A DNA stretch of 64,000 nt from Adiantum capillus-veneris (GCA_014529385.2 CM043955.1:139489108-139553107); one strand, 5' to 3'; counted from the first letter of the stretch, positions 21,630-32,536 are shown. The notes: a model not told the origin generated them from the sequence alone. A program made the numbers and translations.

Positions 21630-22010
21630 TTTGCCCCAAGTGCGGCTATGTTTTGTACTTTAGTTCATTTGATTCAGTTCGGGCCCCATGCAATGTGGTA
21701 CCAGTTCTGCTTTCATCTTTCCTTTTCTTCCGCACTCGACTGCTACTCTGTAACGCTCAAGTTTATCTTCACGTGGTCCTTTGGTTCAAGTTCTTTTCAA
21801 GAATTCTTGTCCATCTCTTTCTGCAAGTACATGTTCTGCTTTTCTGCACTCGTCTGTTCTTTCGGCTTTCGTCCCTATTTGAGAGGAGGAGCAATGGCTA
21901 CATGCCATCTCAAGTAAATCTTATCAATCGGGTAATTCTTCAGGTGTCTCGCCAATCTTGGGTCCCTGGAGTACTTAATCAATACAGCTGCCATGTCATC
22001 AACTAGCCAT

Positions 22011-22596
22011 GTCATCATGTCGGTGCCTTTCCCGAGCATCTGCCATGTCAACAAATGTGTGTGTTTAAGTCTTGGAGGTCTGCCACGTCACTAGTTTGTG
22101 ACAGCGAATGCACACACACATAAGTACACACACACACACACCTAATTTTAGTAAAGATATGGGGATGGAGATGAAGGAGCTCCCGGGCTCGGAATGGAGT
22201 GCTTGAAGGTTCTATGGAAACCTTGCAAGGAGCACTTCGCGATGAGGTGAGCAATGCATGGTGATTGCGAAATCGGAGAGGTTAAGTGAAGATGCTAACT
22301 AGGAGAAAATCGACACAAAAAATGACTAAAAAATGCAAAAGTTGGATACTAATCGTCTCCCTAATCAAGCCTATCTAGCCATGGAGGGTAGTGGCCTCTT
22401 GGGTGTGCCAAGGACATGCCCACACATAGCTACATTAGGGCTTTAATTCGTGAGAGATGCAACTAGTTATGGAAAATGCCAATGGACCGAAATGATAACT
22501 AAGAAATGCTAATCAATCTAATGGAGATGCTAATCACTAACACATCAATGCATAAAGACAAACCTAGCTAGCATAACCTAAAGCTCTGATACCACT
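22011..22596 (-). promoter_or_regulatory. Leader and initiator tRNA-Met primer site of a minus-strand LTR element
   Basis: 22583-22594 is the reverse complement of TGGTATCAGAGC, the usual plant primer-binding site for initiator tRNA-Met, two bases from an LTR end at 22597. The following 570 bases on the minus strand are non-coding, with an AC microsatellite at about 22112-22141. It may be the 5' end of the chromovirus at 18547-22010, which has the same orientation, or of a separate non-autonomous element. Confidence 0.65.
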
Positions 22597-22925
22597 TGAT
22601 GGGAATGGGATCGTGCTAGCTAGAATGGATGAAAGAGAAACATCGTGCACACAAGGGAGTGTGTGTTGGCTAGGTTATCACTCAAGCAAATTAGGTTCCA
22701 AGATCAATTAACTTGGACTCATAAACACGATCTTGAGTTGTTGTTAAGCCATCACAAGCTCACCATAAACAAGAGAGATGTAATGCAAAATAGACTTGGT
22801 TTATTCATTCATGAAATGAGCTTTAAGTAGCTCTACAACCTTGCACCAATACATGTGGGATAATTCCACCTCTTCTCTCCTTCACTCACACTCTAGTGAC
22901 TCTAGGACAAAGCTCATATCTTACA
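22597..22925 (-). repeat. LTR next to the tRNA-Met primer site
   Basis: In minus orientation it starts TGTAAGATATGAGC and ends CCCATCA, 329 bp, with TG/CA ends. Its outer edge interrupts LINE sequence at 22926. I found no partner LTR in the window. Confidence 0.6.
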
Positions 22926-23778
22926 AATCCTCTCCAAGCCTCCCAAGGCCGCAAAAGCTCTAGTCAATCTAGTCTCTGCTGCTCTCCCCAAAGAAAACCT
23001 CGGCCCAGTGAAGACAACCCCAAGTAAGTGTATGCATATGTATACTCTACAATCTCCTGACCATATGTGAAAGTCGATGATGATCTCCTAATCCACTATG
23101 GTGTGGTGTTAAACACCATAACCTTGGTTTTACCAAGGTTTACAGACAATCCACTATCCTCTGCAAAACTGTGTAATGCATCCACTGTCGCTGCATACCC
23201 TCTGGTGAGTCAGAGTTCAACACCATATCATCAGTATATAACAATGGGATCCACGTCCCTGCCAGCTGGGCACCTCTATCACCCTCTTTGTCAATGTAAT
23301 CAAACACCTCATCAACATACATACCAAATAGAGTAGGAGACAATGGACAACCCTGTTTCACCCCAATGGTGGAGTGAACTAAATCAAATATCCCCTCCGG
23401 AGTGCGTACATGTCCCATCGTCCCATCACTGATCCGTATAGAGCCATAATCCCCCAAATCAACAATATGGGCACCCCCATATCCTGCAGTGTGCGCATCA
23501 ATTGAGCTCTCGGTACCATGTCAAATGCTTTGCGGAAATCCACAAAGCTACAATAAATCCATCTCCCATGTGACCTGCCGCCCTCAATGATGGCTCTGAA
23601 TGACAGAATATGATCAAGAGTGGAGAAAACCCTCATGAAACCGGCCCAACCCTTTGCTCATACACCCTCACCCTTTGCCCAATTACTCAATTGCTGCTAA
23701 ATTATGGATGCATACAACCGTGCCAATGTGTGCCCAACCATAATAGTGCGGTAATTCCCAGGCTCTTCAAAAACCAAG
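22926..23778 (-). mobile_element. LINE fragment, RT domain
   Basis: Minus-strand frames 23636-23379 (DHILSFRAIIEGGRSHG, FVDFRKAFDMVPRAQLM) and 23457-23140 (IGVKQGCPLSPTLFGMYVDE) are RT. The active-site box is YTDD (23227-23238). It continues through NTTPQW to GGLERM, where the LTR at 22925 cuts it. The upstream end stops near 23778. Frames are shifted near 23400 and 23240. Confidence 0.8.
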
Positions 23779-23858
23779 CCATTTGGAAACCTCGGTCAAA
23801 GAGGTGTTGAAACAATAACTAAGCCATTTGGGAAACCTTGGTCAAAAGGGTCATCACT
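23771..23858. repeat. Short tandem duplication
   Basis: The motif AAGCCATTTGGAAACC followed by GGTCAAA occurs at about 23774 and again at about 23822 with few changes. The flanking 100 bases up to the copia element contain nothing I recognise. Confidence 0.5.
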
Positions 23859-23952
23859 TACTCGGCACTCTTTCATGCGGAACACCAATCATGAGATCAT
23901 TTTATGCGGCCTTGTTAGGGTTTGGATTTATAATCTTTCTGAATGTGGATGA

Positions 23953-24144
23953 TGTTGGGGTATAAAGCCCAATGTGGTCGCCCAGGTAAGTGGGTGGGCC
24001 GCCAGGTATGTACACATATTCTTTTGTTAAAACCTAATAAGAACTCACTATGCTCTACACATTACAGTAGAGCGAGTTCACCATATCGTCGTGCTCTTCT
24101 TCTCGCACTCTCTCTCGCGTCGCACTTCCGCTCGTACTCCTTCA
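23953..24144 (+). repeat. Copia 5' LTR
   Basis: 192 bp, TGTTGGGG...CTTCA, preceded by GATGA. Very short for an LTR but typical of small plant copia lineages. Confidence 0.95.
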
Positions 24145-24146
24145 AC

Positions 24147-24158
24147 TGGTATCAGAGC
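24147..24158 (+). promoter_or_regulatory. Copia primer-binding site (initiator tRNA-Met)
   Basis: TGGTATCAGAGC, two bases inside the LTR, complementary to the 3' end of plant initiator tRNA-Met. Confidence 0.95.
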
Positions 24159-25242
24159 TCAGATCGAGGCTCGGGGCAGCACTGCAGAAGGCTAGAGTCA
24201 CCAACTCAGATTGGAGTGAAATTCGACAGGCGAAGACACGGCCCCAAATCTCGTGGGAGAGCCCAAAGGGCTTAGTTTGTCAGAATTTCATTCTGAGGTA
24301 ATCTCGGCCACCGTTCGGCTTCAACAAAGGTCTACGCAGGCCATTTTCGACTACGTGGTCTCGACGGGTGCAGATCCGACTCAGCAAATTTGGGGTTTTC
24401 GGCCTACGACTGCAGGTGCTGAGGATATCGACACTCCCAGAGTGTTGATTTGTGGCTGTCTACACATCGAAGGACGGCTCACAGTTCTTGGACGCGTGTC
24501 ACATACGACACGGGCGCATCTACACACAGACTGTAGGCGACATCCACTAGTTCATCAGGTAGCTTGTGTTTGCTGCTTGATATTCTAGATTTCATCCTGA
24601 CATTGCAGGTACTTCCACATGGGATGTATTGTCAGAGATGATGTATGTCTGTTGAGGGTTTGCTGGCTGTGAGTCACGCAGCAAACAACCGCCGCAGCGG
24701 TTACAGCATATAGTGGGAAATTTGTGGATGTATGACTTTGTGGGAAGTCTATGTACTGTCAGATTTACTGCAGCCTTTGTTGAGGGTCGAGTGAGGTTTT
24801 ATTGAGCTGGGGGATTCTCGAATGTTGAGATCCTTTCGGTGATACAGGTCTTGGAGCGATCCCTCGAGCACCCTTAGATAGGTAGCTAGGATGTATTGAC
24901 TCTGAGTTAGACAGTTGGGATTGCATCTTTGCTTTACTTCCGTTGAGGCATTGTCACAGTCTATGCTTACAGGACAGTGACAGGACAGTGAGAGACAGTA
25001 CAGGTGCAGGACAGGTTTACCCGCAGCTTACAGTGTCAGAGAGACAGTGTTTTTTGAGCTGTTTTTGGTCTGTTTTTTGAGTACACCAGAGCCATTTTAC
25101 AAAGGAGACTCTGCCAAAAATTCCTGCAGAATCTGAAGCTTTCTTGGTTCATTTGACAGGTTGATATTGGTTCAGAGGTCAGTTTACAGGGGAAACTCTG
25201 CCGAATTTTTCCCAGAAAAGTAAACTACTGTGAAGCGTAGGT
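24159..25242 (+). other. Copia untranslated leader
   Basis: About 1.08 kb between primer site and gag. A 111-codon frame at 24253-24588 is open but shows no gag or other family feature, so I treat it as leader. Several ATGs precede the gag start, which would hinder scanning. Confidence 0.6.
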
Positions 25243-26676
25243 ATGGCTGGATCACAGGACACTGCTCTTTACAATATCAAGAAGCTGGATGGAACCAATT
25301 TCCCATTGTGGAAGAAGCAGATTTGGCACGTGTTGGTACAAAAGAAGCAGATAAAACCTATAAAGCTCAAGGGGGTAAAACCAGAAGATATGGACGAAGA
25401 TGAATGGAGCGAAATGGATGAATTGGCACTTTCTACCATTATGCTGACTTTGGCAGAAAGCGTTTACTTCAATGTAGCAGACGAGATGTCGACTTATCAA
25501 GCATGGTTAAAGCTGAGTGATCTTTATGAGAAGCAGAGTGCAGCTTCACAGGTATACTGCCTTAAGAAGCTTGTTGACTTGAAGATGAAAGAAGGGACAC
25601 CTATGTCCAATCATCTGAATGAATTCAACACAATCTATAATCAATTCTCAGCTCAAGGTGTCAAGTTTGATGAACCTGTTAGAGCTATGTTCCTGTTGAT
25701 CACAGTGCCGGAAAGTTGGGACACTTTTCGCACAGCTTTGAGTAATTCTGCACCTCCAGATGGTTTGAACATAGCAGGTGTAGAAGGAAGTCTGCTTACT
25801 GAAGAAACCAATAGAAAGACAATGGACAAAGGCAAAGGAACAGCCTTAGTTGTCAGGGGAAGGACCAAAGAAAAGTACAAAGGTGGAAAGAGTACTCAGT
25901 CTCGTAGCAAGTCCCGCAGTGCTAAAGGCAAGAGTGACATAGAATGCTACCATTGTGGCAAGAAGGGTCACATGAAAAGAGACTGCAGAGAATGGAAAGC
26001 AGAAAAAGGCAAAGAGAAAGCTGAAGACCATGGTGAGAAGAACAAGTCCTCAGTGAAGATTCAAGAAATAAATGTGACAAACACTGTTGCAGAGGATGAC
26101 AGTCTAGTGTCAGGAGACATCTACTTCTTGAAGAATACAATGGACTCAGCTCTTCTTACAGCATCTGATGGAAATGCACTGAGTGACTGGATAATAGACT
26201 CAGGGGCATCACTTCATGTGTCTCCAAACAAGGAGTGGTTTACTTCTTATGTGACCACTAAAGATCATGTTCGGCTAGGGAATGGGCAGACATGTGAGAT
26301 CTTAGGTGTTGGAGATGTTCAATTGAAGTTTCAGAATGGCTCTTCTTTCACGCTGAAGAATGTGAGACATGTTCCCGCAATTATAAAGAGCTTGATCAGC
26401 ACAGGTTTACTTGATGATGCTGGCTACGTCACCATTTTTGGACAGAACATGTGGAAGATATCCAAGGGTTCTATGACAGTAGCACATGGAGTAAAGTCTG
26501 GAGGACTTTACATGATTTATGTATCAAATGTCTCTAAAAATGTAATCAATGTAACCGAGCAGCCGAACGTTTCTTTGTGGCATAGCTGGTTAGGACAATG
26601 TCCAAGAAGGGAATGGAAATCTTGTCTTGTTCTGGTTATTTGCCCGGGTTTTCATCTAATGATTTTGAATCTGTGA
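25243..26676 (+). CDS. Copia gag-protease, frame cut before integrase
   Basis: 477 codons. The gag domain (UBN2-like) runs from residue 12 (IKKLDGTNFPLWKKQIW) to about 200, followed by a Lys/Arg/Ser-rich linker. A CCHC knuckle, CYHCGKKGHMKRDC, occupies residues 235-248. The protease active site is WIIDSGASLHVSP, with DSGA at residues 319-322. GAG-preintegrase sequence begins near residue 440 and is lost at about residue 450 by an indel near 26595. A second shift near 26674 leads into the integrase frame. Processing by the encoded protease would normally release capsid, nucleocapsid and enzymes. The ATG is the first after the leader and starts the conserved domain correctly. Confidence 0.93.
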   Translation: MAGSQDTALYNIKKLDGTNFPLWKKQIWHVLVQKKQIKPIKLKGVKPEDMDEDEWSEMDELALSTIMLTLAESVYFNVADEMSTYQAWLKLSDLYEKQSAASQVYCLKKLVDLKMKEGTPMSNHLNEFNTIYNQFSAQGVKFDEPVRAMFLLITVPESWDTFRTALSNSAPPDGLNIAGVEGSLLTEETNRKTMDKGKGTALVVRGRTKEKYKGGKSTQSRSKSRSAKGKSDIECYHCGKKGHMKRDCREWKAEKGKEKAEDHGEKNKSSVKIQEINVTNTVAEDDSLVSGDIYFLKNTMDSALLTASDGNALSDWIIDSGASLHVSPNKEWFTSYVTTKDHVRLGNGQTCEILGVGDVQLKFQNGSSFTLKNVRHVPAIIKSLISTGLLDDAGYVTIFGQNMWKISKGSMTVAHGVKSGGLYMIYVSNVSKNVINVTEQPNVSLWHSWLGQCPRREWKSCLVLVICPGFHLMILNL

Positions 26677-29221
26677 ACATTGTCTGTATGGTAAGCAAAC
26701 ACAGCAGCCACATAAGCATAGAAGCAGTAGAAGAGATACACAGTTGGCACTTGTTCATAGTGATTTGTGTGGACCTATGCCTAACCTATCTCTAGAGGGA
26801 GCTTCTTACTTTATGACATTTATAGATGATTTCTCGAGGAAAGTATGGGTTTACTTTCTCAAGCACAAGGATGAAGCGTTTAGTGTTTTCAAAACGTTTG
26901 TGACACTTGTGGAGAATCAGAGTGGCAAGAAGCTTAAATGCTTACGCACTGACAATGGTGGAGAGTATGTTTCAAAGGCCTTTCAGGACTTTTGTGAGTC
27001 AAAAGGTATAAAACGTGAACTTACTGCTCCTTACAATCCTCCTCAAAATGGTGTTGCTGAGAGGATGAATAGGACCATACAAGAGAAGGTCAGAAGTATG
27101 TTGTCTAATGCACAGCTGCCAAATGGGTTTTGGGCTGAAGCTGTATCAACAGCTGTTCATCTTGTAAATAGATCTCCTAGTAAGGTTTTGCAGAAGGATT
27201 CAGTGCCAGAGATGGTATGGTCAGGCAAAATTCCCTCATACAAGCATCTCAGAGTCTTTGGCTGTGAGGCATATACTCACGTTCCAAAGGAATTTAGGAA
27301 CAAACTTGAGCCAAAGAGTAGAAAGTGCATCTTTCTAGGCTATGGTAATTCTGGTGAGATGGGGTACAGACTTTGGGATCCCGAATCCAGAAAGGTTGTC
27401 CGCAGCAATGATGTTCACTTTAATGAATCCAAATATCATTCTAAACCAGAGAGGGTTGAGGAGATTAGAAGAGTTGTCTTCCAAGAAGATGGACCTGCAC
27501 GTGCAAGACAAAATGTCAAGGCTCAAGAGGAGCAAGGACAGGATAGAGTGGAACCACAGGTTGTGGCTGAGCCTGAGCCACCTATTGTGCGTAGATCTAG
27601 ACGTGTCATGCGACCTCCAAATAGGTTTGTTCCATCTATGAACTATGTTATGTTGACTGATTGCAATGAGCCTTCATGTTACAAGGAAGCAGTGCAAATG
27701 AAGGACTCCGGGAATTGGCAATTGGCCATGCGGTCAGAGATGACAGCTCTGCATAAAAACAAGACATGGAAGCTAGTTAAATTACCACAGGGCAAAAAGG
27801 CTCTACCTTGTAAATGGGTTTACAGGTATAAGATCACCGCTCATGATAGTCAGCCAAAGTACAAAGCAAGGCTTGTTGCCAAGGGCTTTAAGCAAGAACA
27901 AGGCATTGACTTTGATGAAGTCTTCTCTCCGGTGGTCAAGATGACTACATTGAGATGCTTTCTTGCATTGGTTGCCATATTAGATTTGGTGTTGCACCAA
28001 ATGGATGTCAAGACAGCGTTCTTGCATGGTGATTTAGATGTGGAAATTTACATGCAGCAACCAGAAGGGTTTGTTGAGAAAGGCAAGGAAGATTGGGTAT
28101 GCCAGTTGTTAAAGAGTCTTTATGGCTTAAAACAATCACCGAGGGCATGGTACCATAAATTCCAAAAGTTTATGCTTTCTCAAGGCTACAAACGTAGTGA
28201 GTTCGATCATTGTCTATATACAAAGAAGGCTAAGGATGGTAGTTGGCTGATCCTTATTTTGTATGTGGATGACATGTTGATTGCTGGCAAGCACTTGGAA
28301 GAAATTTCAGCTTTGAAGTCAAAGATGGCAAAATCGTTTGACATGAAAGACATGGGTGAGACAAGTCATATACTTGGTATGCGCATTGAGAGAGACAGAT
28401 CAAAGAAGTTGATTTGGTTATCTCAAACAGAGTATATTGACAAGGTTTTGCAACGTTTCAATATGGAGAAGGGAAAGGCACTGAGTGTTCCATTGCCACC
28501 ATATGTGAAACTTAGCAAACAAGATTGTCCTGTGTCTAAGGAAGAACAAGCTAAAATGGATAAGATTCCATATGCGTCTGCAGTGGGTAGTTTGATGTAT
28601 GCAATGATTGCTACTCGCCCAGACATTGCATTTGCAGTGGGAGTAGTAAGTCGATACATGTCAAACCCAGGCAAGAAACATTGGGAGGCAGTGAAAGGAA
28701 TATTGAGATACCTGAAAGCTACAAAGAGTATGCGTATATGCTATGGGAGTCAGGAGCTAAGTGTAAAGGGTTTTACAGACTCAGATTATGCAGGTGACTT
28801 AGACAACCAAAGGTCTACGTCAAGGTATGTCTTTACATTGGCTGGTGGAGCAGTATCATGGCATTCTAGATTACAAGATTGTGTTACTCAGTCTACTACA
28901 GAGGCTGAATATGTTGCAGCATCAGAGGCATGCAAAGAATCAATTTGGCTTAATCGACTAGTAACAGATTTGGGAATCAAAGAAGAGATGCCTGTGTTAT
29001 ATTGTGATAGTCAAAGTGCTATACAATTGGCTCGCAATCCAGTTTATCACTCAAAGACAAAGCATGTGGATGTGAAGTATCATTTCATCAAGGAAATGCT
29101 TGAGGATAAGCAACTTCAGCTTGTCAAAGTTCACACCAGAGAAAATCCAGCTGACCTACTTACAAAAGGACTTCCCTCAGAGAGCTTTGCGCATTTTCGC
29201 AAGCAGTTAGGTGTAGGGTAG
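26672..29221 (+). CDS. Copia integrase, reverse transcriptase and RNase H
   Basis: The frame opens upstream of 26744 at CEHCLYGK, the second half of the HHCC finger. It has no own ATG, so it must be made as part of the polyprotein. Counting from 26744: integrase D6 (VHSDLCGP), D70 (LRTDNGGEY) and E106 (NGVAERMNR). RT begins near residue 350 (WKLVKLPQGKKALPCKWVY), with VKTAFLHGDL and the catalytic LYVDD (Y at residue 507, 28262). RNase H has GFTDSDYAGD, TEAEYVAASEA, LYCDSQSAI and KHVDVKYHF. All catalytic residues are present; the domain set is complete to the TAG at 29219. Confidence 0.93.
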   Translation, partial: CEHCLYGKQTQQPHKHRSSRRDTQLALVHSDLCGPMPNLSLEGASYFMTFIDDFSRKVWVYFLKHKDEAFSVFKTFVTLVENQSGKKLKCLRTDNGGEYVSKAFQDFCESKGIKRELTAPYNPPQNGVAERMNRTIQEKVRSMLSNAQLPNGFWAEAVSTAVHLVNRSPSKVLQKDSVPEMVWSGKIPSYKHLRVFGCEAYTHVPKEFRNKLEPKSRKCIFLGYGNSGEMGYRLWDPESRKVVRSNDVHFNESKYHSKPERVEEIRRVVFQEDGPARARQNVKAQEEQGQDRVEPQVVAEPEPPIVRRSRRVMRPPNRFVPSMNYVMLTDCNEPSCYKEAVQMKDSGNWQLAMRSEMTALHKNKTWKLVKLPQGKKALPCKWVYRYKITAHDSQPKYKARLVAKGFKQEQGIDFDEVFSPVVKMTTLRCFLALVAILDLVLHQMDVKTAFLHGDLDVEIYMQQPEGFVEKGKEDWVCQLLKSLYGLKQSPRAWYHKFQKFMLSQGYKRSEFDHCLYTKKAKDGSWLILILYVDDMLIAGKHLEEISALKSKMAKSFDMKDMGETSHILGMRIERDRSKKLIWLSQTEYIDKVLQRFNMEKGKALSVPLPPYVKLSKQDCPVSKEEQAKMDKIPYASAVGSLMYAMIATRPDIAFAVGVVSRYMSNPGKKHWEAVKGILRYLKATKSMRICYGSQELSVKGFTDSDYAGDLDNQRSTSRYVFTLAGGAVSWHSRLQDCVTQSTTEAEYVAASEACKESIWLNRLVTDLGIKEEMPVLYCDSQSAIQLARNPVYHSKTKHVDVKYHFIKEMLEDKQLQLVKVHTRENPADLLTKGLPSESFAHFRKQLGVG

Positions 29222-29298
29222 TACATCACTTCTCTACATCTCTTGTATATTAGCTTATATAGTAGCTTCTCTCACACTTAAAGTACCACATTGGACTT

Positions 29299-29310
29299 TA
29301 AATGGGAGGT
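29299..29310 (+). other. Copia polypurine tract
   Basis: AAATGGGAGG lies directly before the 3' LTR, the expected primer for plus-strand synthesis. Confidence 0.85.
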
Positions 29311-29502
29311 TGTTGGGGTATAAAGCCCAATGTGGTCGCCCAGGTAAGTGGGCGGGCCGCCAGGTATGTACACATATTCTTTTGTTAAAACCTAATAAGA
29401 ACTCACTATGCTCTACACATTACAGTAGAGCGAGTTCACCATATCGTCGTGCTCTTCTTCTCGCACTGTCTCTCGCGTCGCACTTTCGCTCGTACTCCTT
29501 CA
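29311..29502 (+). repeat. Copia 3' LTR
   Basis: 192 bp, differing from the 5' LTR by T/C near 29353, C/G near 29468 and C/T near 29486. Followed by the GATGA target duplication. Confidence 0.95.
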
Positions 29503-29507
29503 GATGA

Positions 29508-30837
29508 CCTTGGTTTCATATTCCAACATAATGCTCAATCTATGTATCGTGCTCTCCTAGATCGTTAGTATCTTTTCAATATGTAGCAGTATGATGACTT
29601 TGTATGTGATATGAGGATTGATTATACCCTGTGCCTCTCATATCATTGTGAAAGATTCCTTTCATGCTATACCTTTGTCTTTAATAGAAGCATGAAATTG
29701 TATGCATTTGCTTTATTGAGTTATTGTGCGCCATTTTGTGTCCATCATCCCACCATGTCTGTAAGTACTTAAAAAACCGTACTATTTTAATTATAGCCTT
29801 TCTGTGTCCTCAAGGGTAATTCCATGCACAAGAACAATGCTAGACAATATGTACAAAGTGTACTTATTCATTGTGAGCCATTGCATCCATCAAAATATCA
29901 ATCAAGTTCTCCTATTCATTTTGAAACATGTGATTGATACCTCAGAATATGCTGCATTGAGCTCCTTTAGAAGCTTTGCATTCTCCTGCAGATTAATTTA
30001 CTGACAATAAATCAACTTTTGCTGGCTAAGGAAGAGTCTCTCAAATAACCACATGTGTTAGGAGACTTAAGCTTCATAAAATTGATATGTTTCTAGAAGT
30101 AATAGAAAACAAACAGAGCTACCTGGCCTAATTGCTTGATCTGATGTTCAAAATCCACGAACTTTACCTCAAGTTCTCGCAATTTCTGCCAGGTTTTCAA
30201 TTTAGAAAACTCATCATGTAGTAAAGGAGGAGTCTTGAACACCAGACTTGTTTAAGCTTGAAAAAGCTTCAGGCCAGTTAAGACAAATATATATAGTTTT
30301 CAGCCTAGATCTTTTCACCCAATGCAACACCATTAGCTAGAATTGAGCTACTCATGGTCATCTTTGCATGAAAACAAAAACTTGAGCTACTCAGATTTTG
30401 TGTTAATTCAGGCGTTCGCTCACCTCTTATGAAGCAGTACACAATGCAACTGCACGGGTGTTTGGTAGCCATGTGTGGTAACTTGAAACATTTTTTTTCA
30501 TTTTCCCTCACCAAACAAATTCAGGGCTCATATAGGTGCTTTAAGAGCTTGCATGCTAGTCTATTTCAGGGTCCATTCACCAGCTTTAGGATTGTAATGC
30601 ATGATGACCAGATAGGAAAATTGTCATATTCACGTACACATCCTTATTCTAATTTTTGGGCAGGCCATCTTAATTTCTTGAACATTTATTACGCTCGTTA
30701 GAAACGAAAAAAAGATTTTTGCCCAATGATGAGCAAAACCCAAGAATAAAATCAAAGGAATGAGAGTATATACCTCATATACGAATGACATAAGGTTGGG
30801 GACAAAGATAGCCTTCTATCAAGAGCACTTTATTTAT
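29508..30837. other. AT-rich spacer
   Basis: No coding family, LTR or tail recognised in 1.3 kb. Small frames (29804-30004, 30305-30514, 30429-30701) are short and AT-biased and probably chance. Confidence 0.45.
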
Positions 30838-31080
30838 AATACGGAGGATGGCTTCATTGTGCAACTGAGATGCACGGACACTCATCTCTCACATGGTTTG
30901 AGAAGTACCATTGGTCATATACGAACCTCGTGAGAAAGAGACAGGAAGATACAAGGTACACCTCAAGAGAAGCAGAAATGTCAGATATGCCGGCAAGAGC
31001 TCAAGACAGAGGAGCATTACATATGCCATTGCACTGCTTATATGAGATCCGAGGACGTCTTCACTTTCTCTCTAAAGAGG
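30838..31080 (+). pseudogene. LINE fragment, C-terminal CCHC
   Basis: DNA matches the other LINE copies from GAGGATGGCTTCATTGTGC through the zinc cluster, here CQICRQELKTEEHYICHC near 30984-31036, to YEIRGRLHFLSKEG. The cluster and the downstream segment lie in different frames. No 3' UTR or tail follows. Confidence 0.7.
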
Positions 31081-31450
31081 GGGCGGCCATGGTGAAAGGC
31101 AGGGGGGCAGCGCGGGGGTAACGAACAGCAAGGCCAGCGGGTTGTGGGAAGCGCAGGCTGGCGGGCAGGGGCAGCGGGAGCGCGAAGGCAGAAGGCAGTG
31201 GGGAGCTGACGGCCACCGGGGGGGAAGGGGGGGGGGATTGAGAGAGGAAGCGAGCAGTGGAAGGGGGGAGGAGCAGCGATGGCGAAAGGCAGGGGGGCAG
31301 CGTGGGGGCAACAAATAGCGAGGCCAGTGGGTTGTGAGCAACAAGGGCTGGCGGGCAGGGGCAGCGGGAGCAAGGCAGGAGGCAGCAGGGAGGGGGAGCA
31401 GGGTGAGCTGACAGGCAGGGAGGGGGGGAGGGAGTAGCGATGGCGAGCAG
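31081..31450 (+). repeat. G-rich low-complexity tract with a ~190-bp tandem duplication
   Basis: Strongly purine-biased. A unit beginning ATGG(T/C)GAAAGGCAGGGGGG starts at about 31089 and again at about 31279. The proline-rich frames on the other strand follow from this composition. Confidence 0.65.
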
Positions 31451-31541
31451 GGTATGCGTAAGCAGCAGTGAGCCTCCGATTAGTGTTAGTGTGAATGTGC
31501 CACTTGTGACAGTTTTAGCTAATTTTTGCTGATTGATCTAA

Positions 31542-32480
31542 GTGATATTCATTGCCATCATTACAATGGTCCTCACTCGCAAAAAAGAGCACCAACTACC
31601 ATTTGAGCAAGAGTCATCAGAGTCTCCCTCAAGTAGCAGTAACAGCAGGTCGAATTATGCGCTTCGTTCAGAAAAAATGTCGAAAGAGGCGTATTCAAAA
31701 GAAGATTCGCTGCATCCTAAAGAAGACCTTACAGAAAATATTGCCACCATTCAGGTGCCTCATCCACCAGGTGCTCTCTCTCAGACGCCACTGCAAATGG
31801 TATACCATCTGCAAGTACTAAGCCATCTCTGAAGGTCGTCTTGTCTCAGCAACAGCTGGTTCACCTAGGTCTTCATCATCTGTTCCGAGTAGATCTCCCT
31901 ACCCATGTCTCAATTGCAAAAATGTCCACGCTACTGCTCACTTTTCCCAAGCTCAACAGTGTGACTCGCAAACTCAACAATGTTGGGAGAGCTATGGGTT
32001 CGATGAATGCACATGTGCCTTTGGCTACCACGAAGACATTTTCAAATCTGTCTGCAGCGGATACGGTTAGGGGACCAATATCATAACTTGTTGTCCTAGG
32101 CCGACAAGCTTTTAGAGATCGATAGAAAAACCATTCAGACTATTGCAATGTGGTGCTCACATTGCAGGGTACTGACCGGCTACATCGTGCTGTTTATGAA
32201 AGGATGCAAAGGGAGGTACGGAGCAACATTCAGAGTCATGGACAAAGATGTATTGATCGCACACAGTCCCAGGATCGCATTACAATTCTGAATAGACAAA
32301 TGAAAAATCTCAAAAGTGTAGTCAGCACTTTACATGTGCAACTTAGAGAGGCCAAGTATCTGGCGTCTGTCCAGTAGCTCCCTCCAGTAGTAACTAATGT
32401 ATGTCCTTCATGTACTTGTGCACATTCAATTGTAGTTTTCCCATCTGATGCATTGCTTACTACTGTCAATACTAGTGTTG
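31542..32480 (+). pseudogene. Orphan coding remnant with Cys/His-rich segment and coiled coil
   Basis: I do not recognise the family. A Ser/Glu-rich stretch (31569-31832) starts MVLTRKKEHQLPFEQESSES. It is followed in another frame by a Cys/His-rich segment around 31906-32050 (CLNCKNVHATAHF, then four further cysteines), ending in a stop. A Gln/Arg-rich helix (RMQREVRSNIQ...LNRQMKNLKSV) covers 32150-32377. The acidic, Cys-rich, coiled-coil order loosely recalls the passenger of element 2, but I see no sequence match. It may be a gag-like protein of another LTR element. Confidence 0.35.
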
Positions 32481-32536
32481 CTACTGTGGCAGCACCACCA
32501 CAGGCATTATAGAAACTCCATCTATTTCCCATGGTG

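Larger units (their letters stand above)
18547..22010 (-). mobile_element. Decayed Ty3/gypsy chromovirus
   Basis: In minus-strand order: a gag tail near 22010-21940 (DPRLARHLKNYPIDKIYLRW), protease, RT, RNase H, integrase zinc region, integrase C-terminus and chromodomain. That order (RT before integrase) and the C-terminal chromodomain are diagnostic of plant chromoviruses. Frames are broken about every 200-400 bases, and the central RT segment is deleted, so the copy is old and inactive. Confidence 0.85.
23953..29502 (+). mobile_element. Complete Ty1/copia retrotransposon
   Basis: Both ends are 192-bp LTRs that I see differing at three positions. They are flanked by the 5-bp direct repeat GATGA at 23948-23952 and 29503-29507. 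The layout is LTR, tRNA-Met primer site, 1.1-kb leader, gag-protease, integrase, RT, RNase H, polypurine tract, LTR. Integrase before RT is the copia order. LTR divergence of about 1.6 percent implies a recent insertion, the youngest datable event in the window. Two frameshifts between protease and integrase core stop the polyprotein. Confidence 0.97.

Noticed and set aside
24253-24588. Frame in the copia leader as an extra gene
   Set aside because: No family resemblance; the leader of a complete copia element explains the position.
23953-29502. Possible env-like third gene in the copia element
   Set aside because: Only about 90 bases separate the RNase H stop from the 3' LTR.
31038-31373. 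Proline-rich frames on the minus strand
   Set aside because: They arise from G-rich low-complexity DNA, change frame freely and have no start context or domain.
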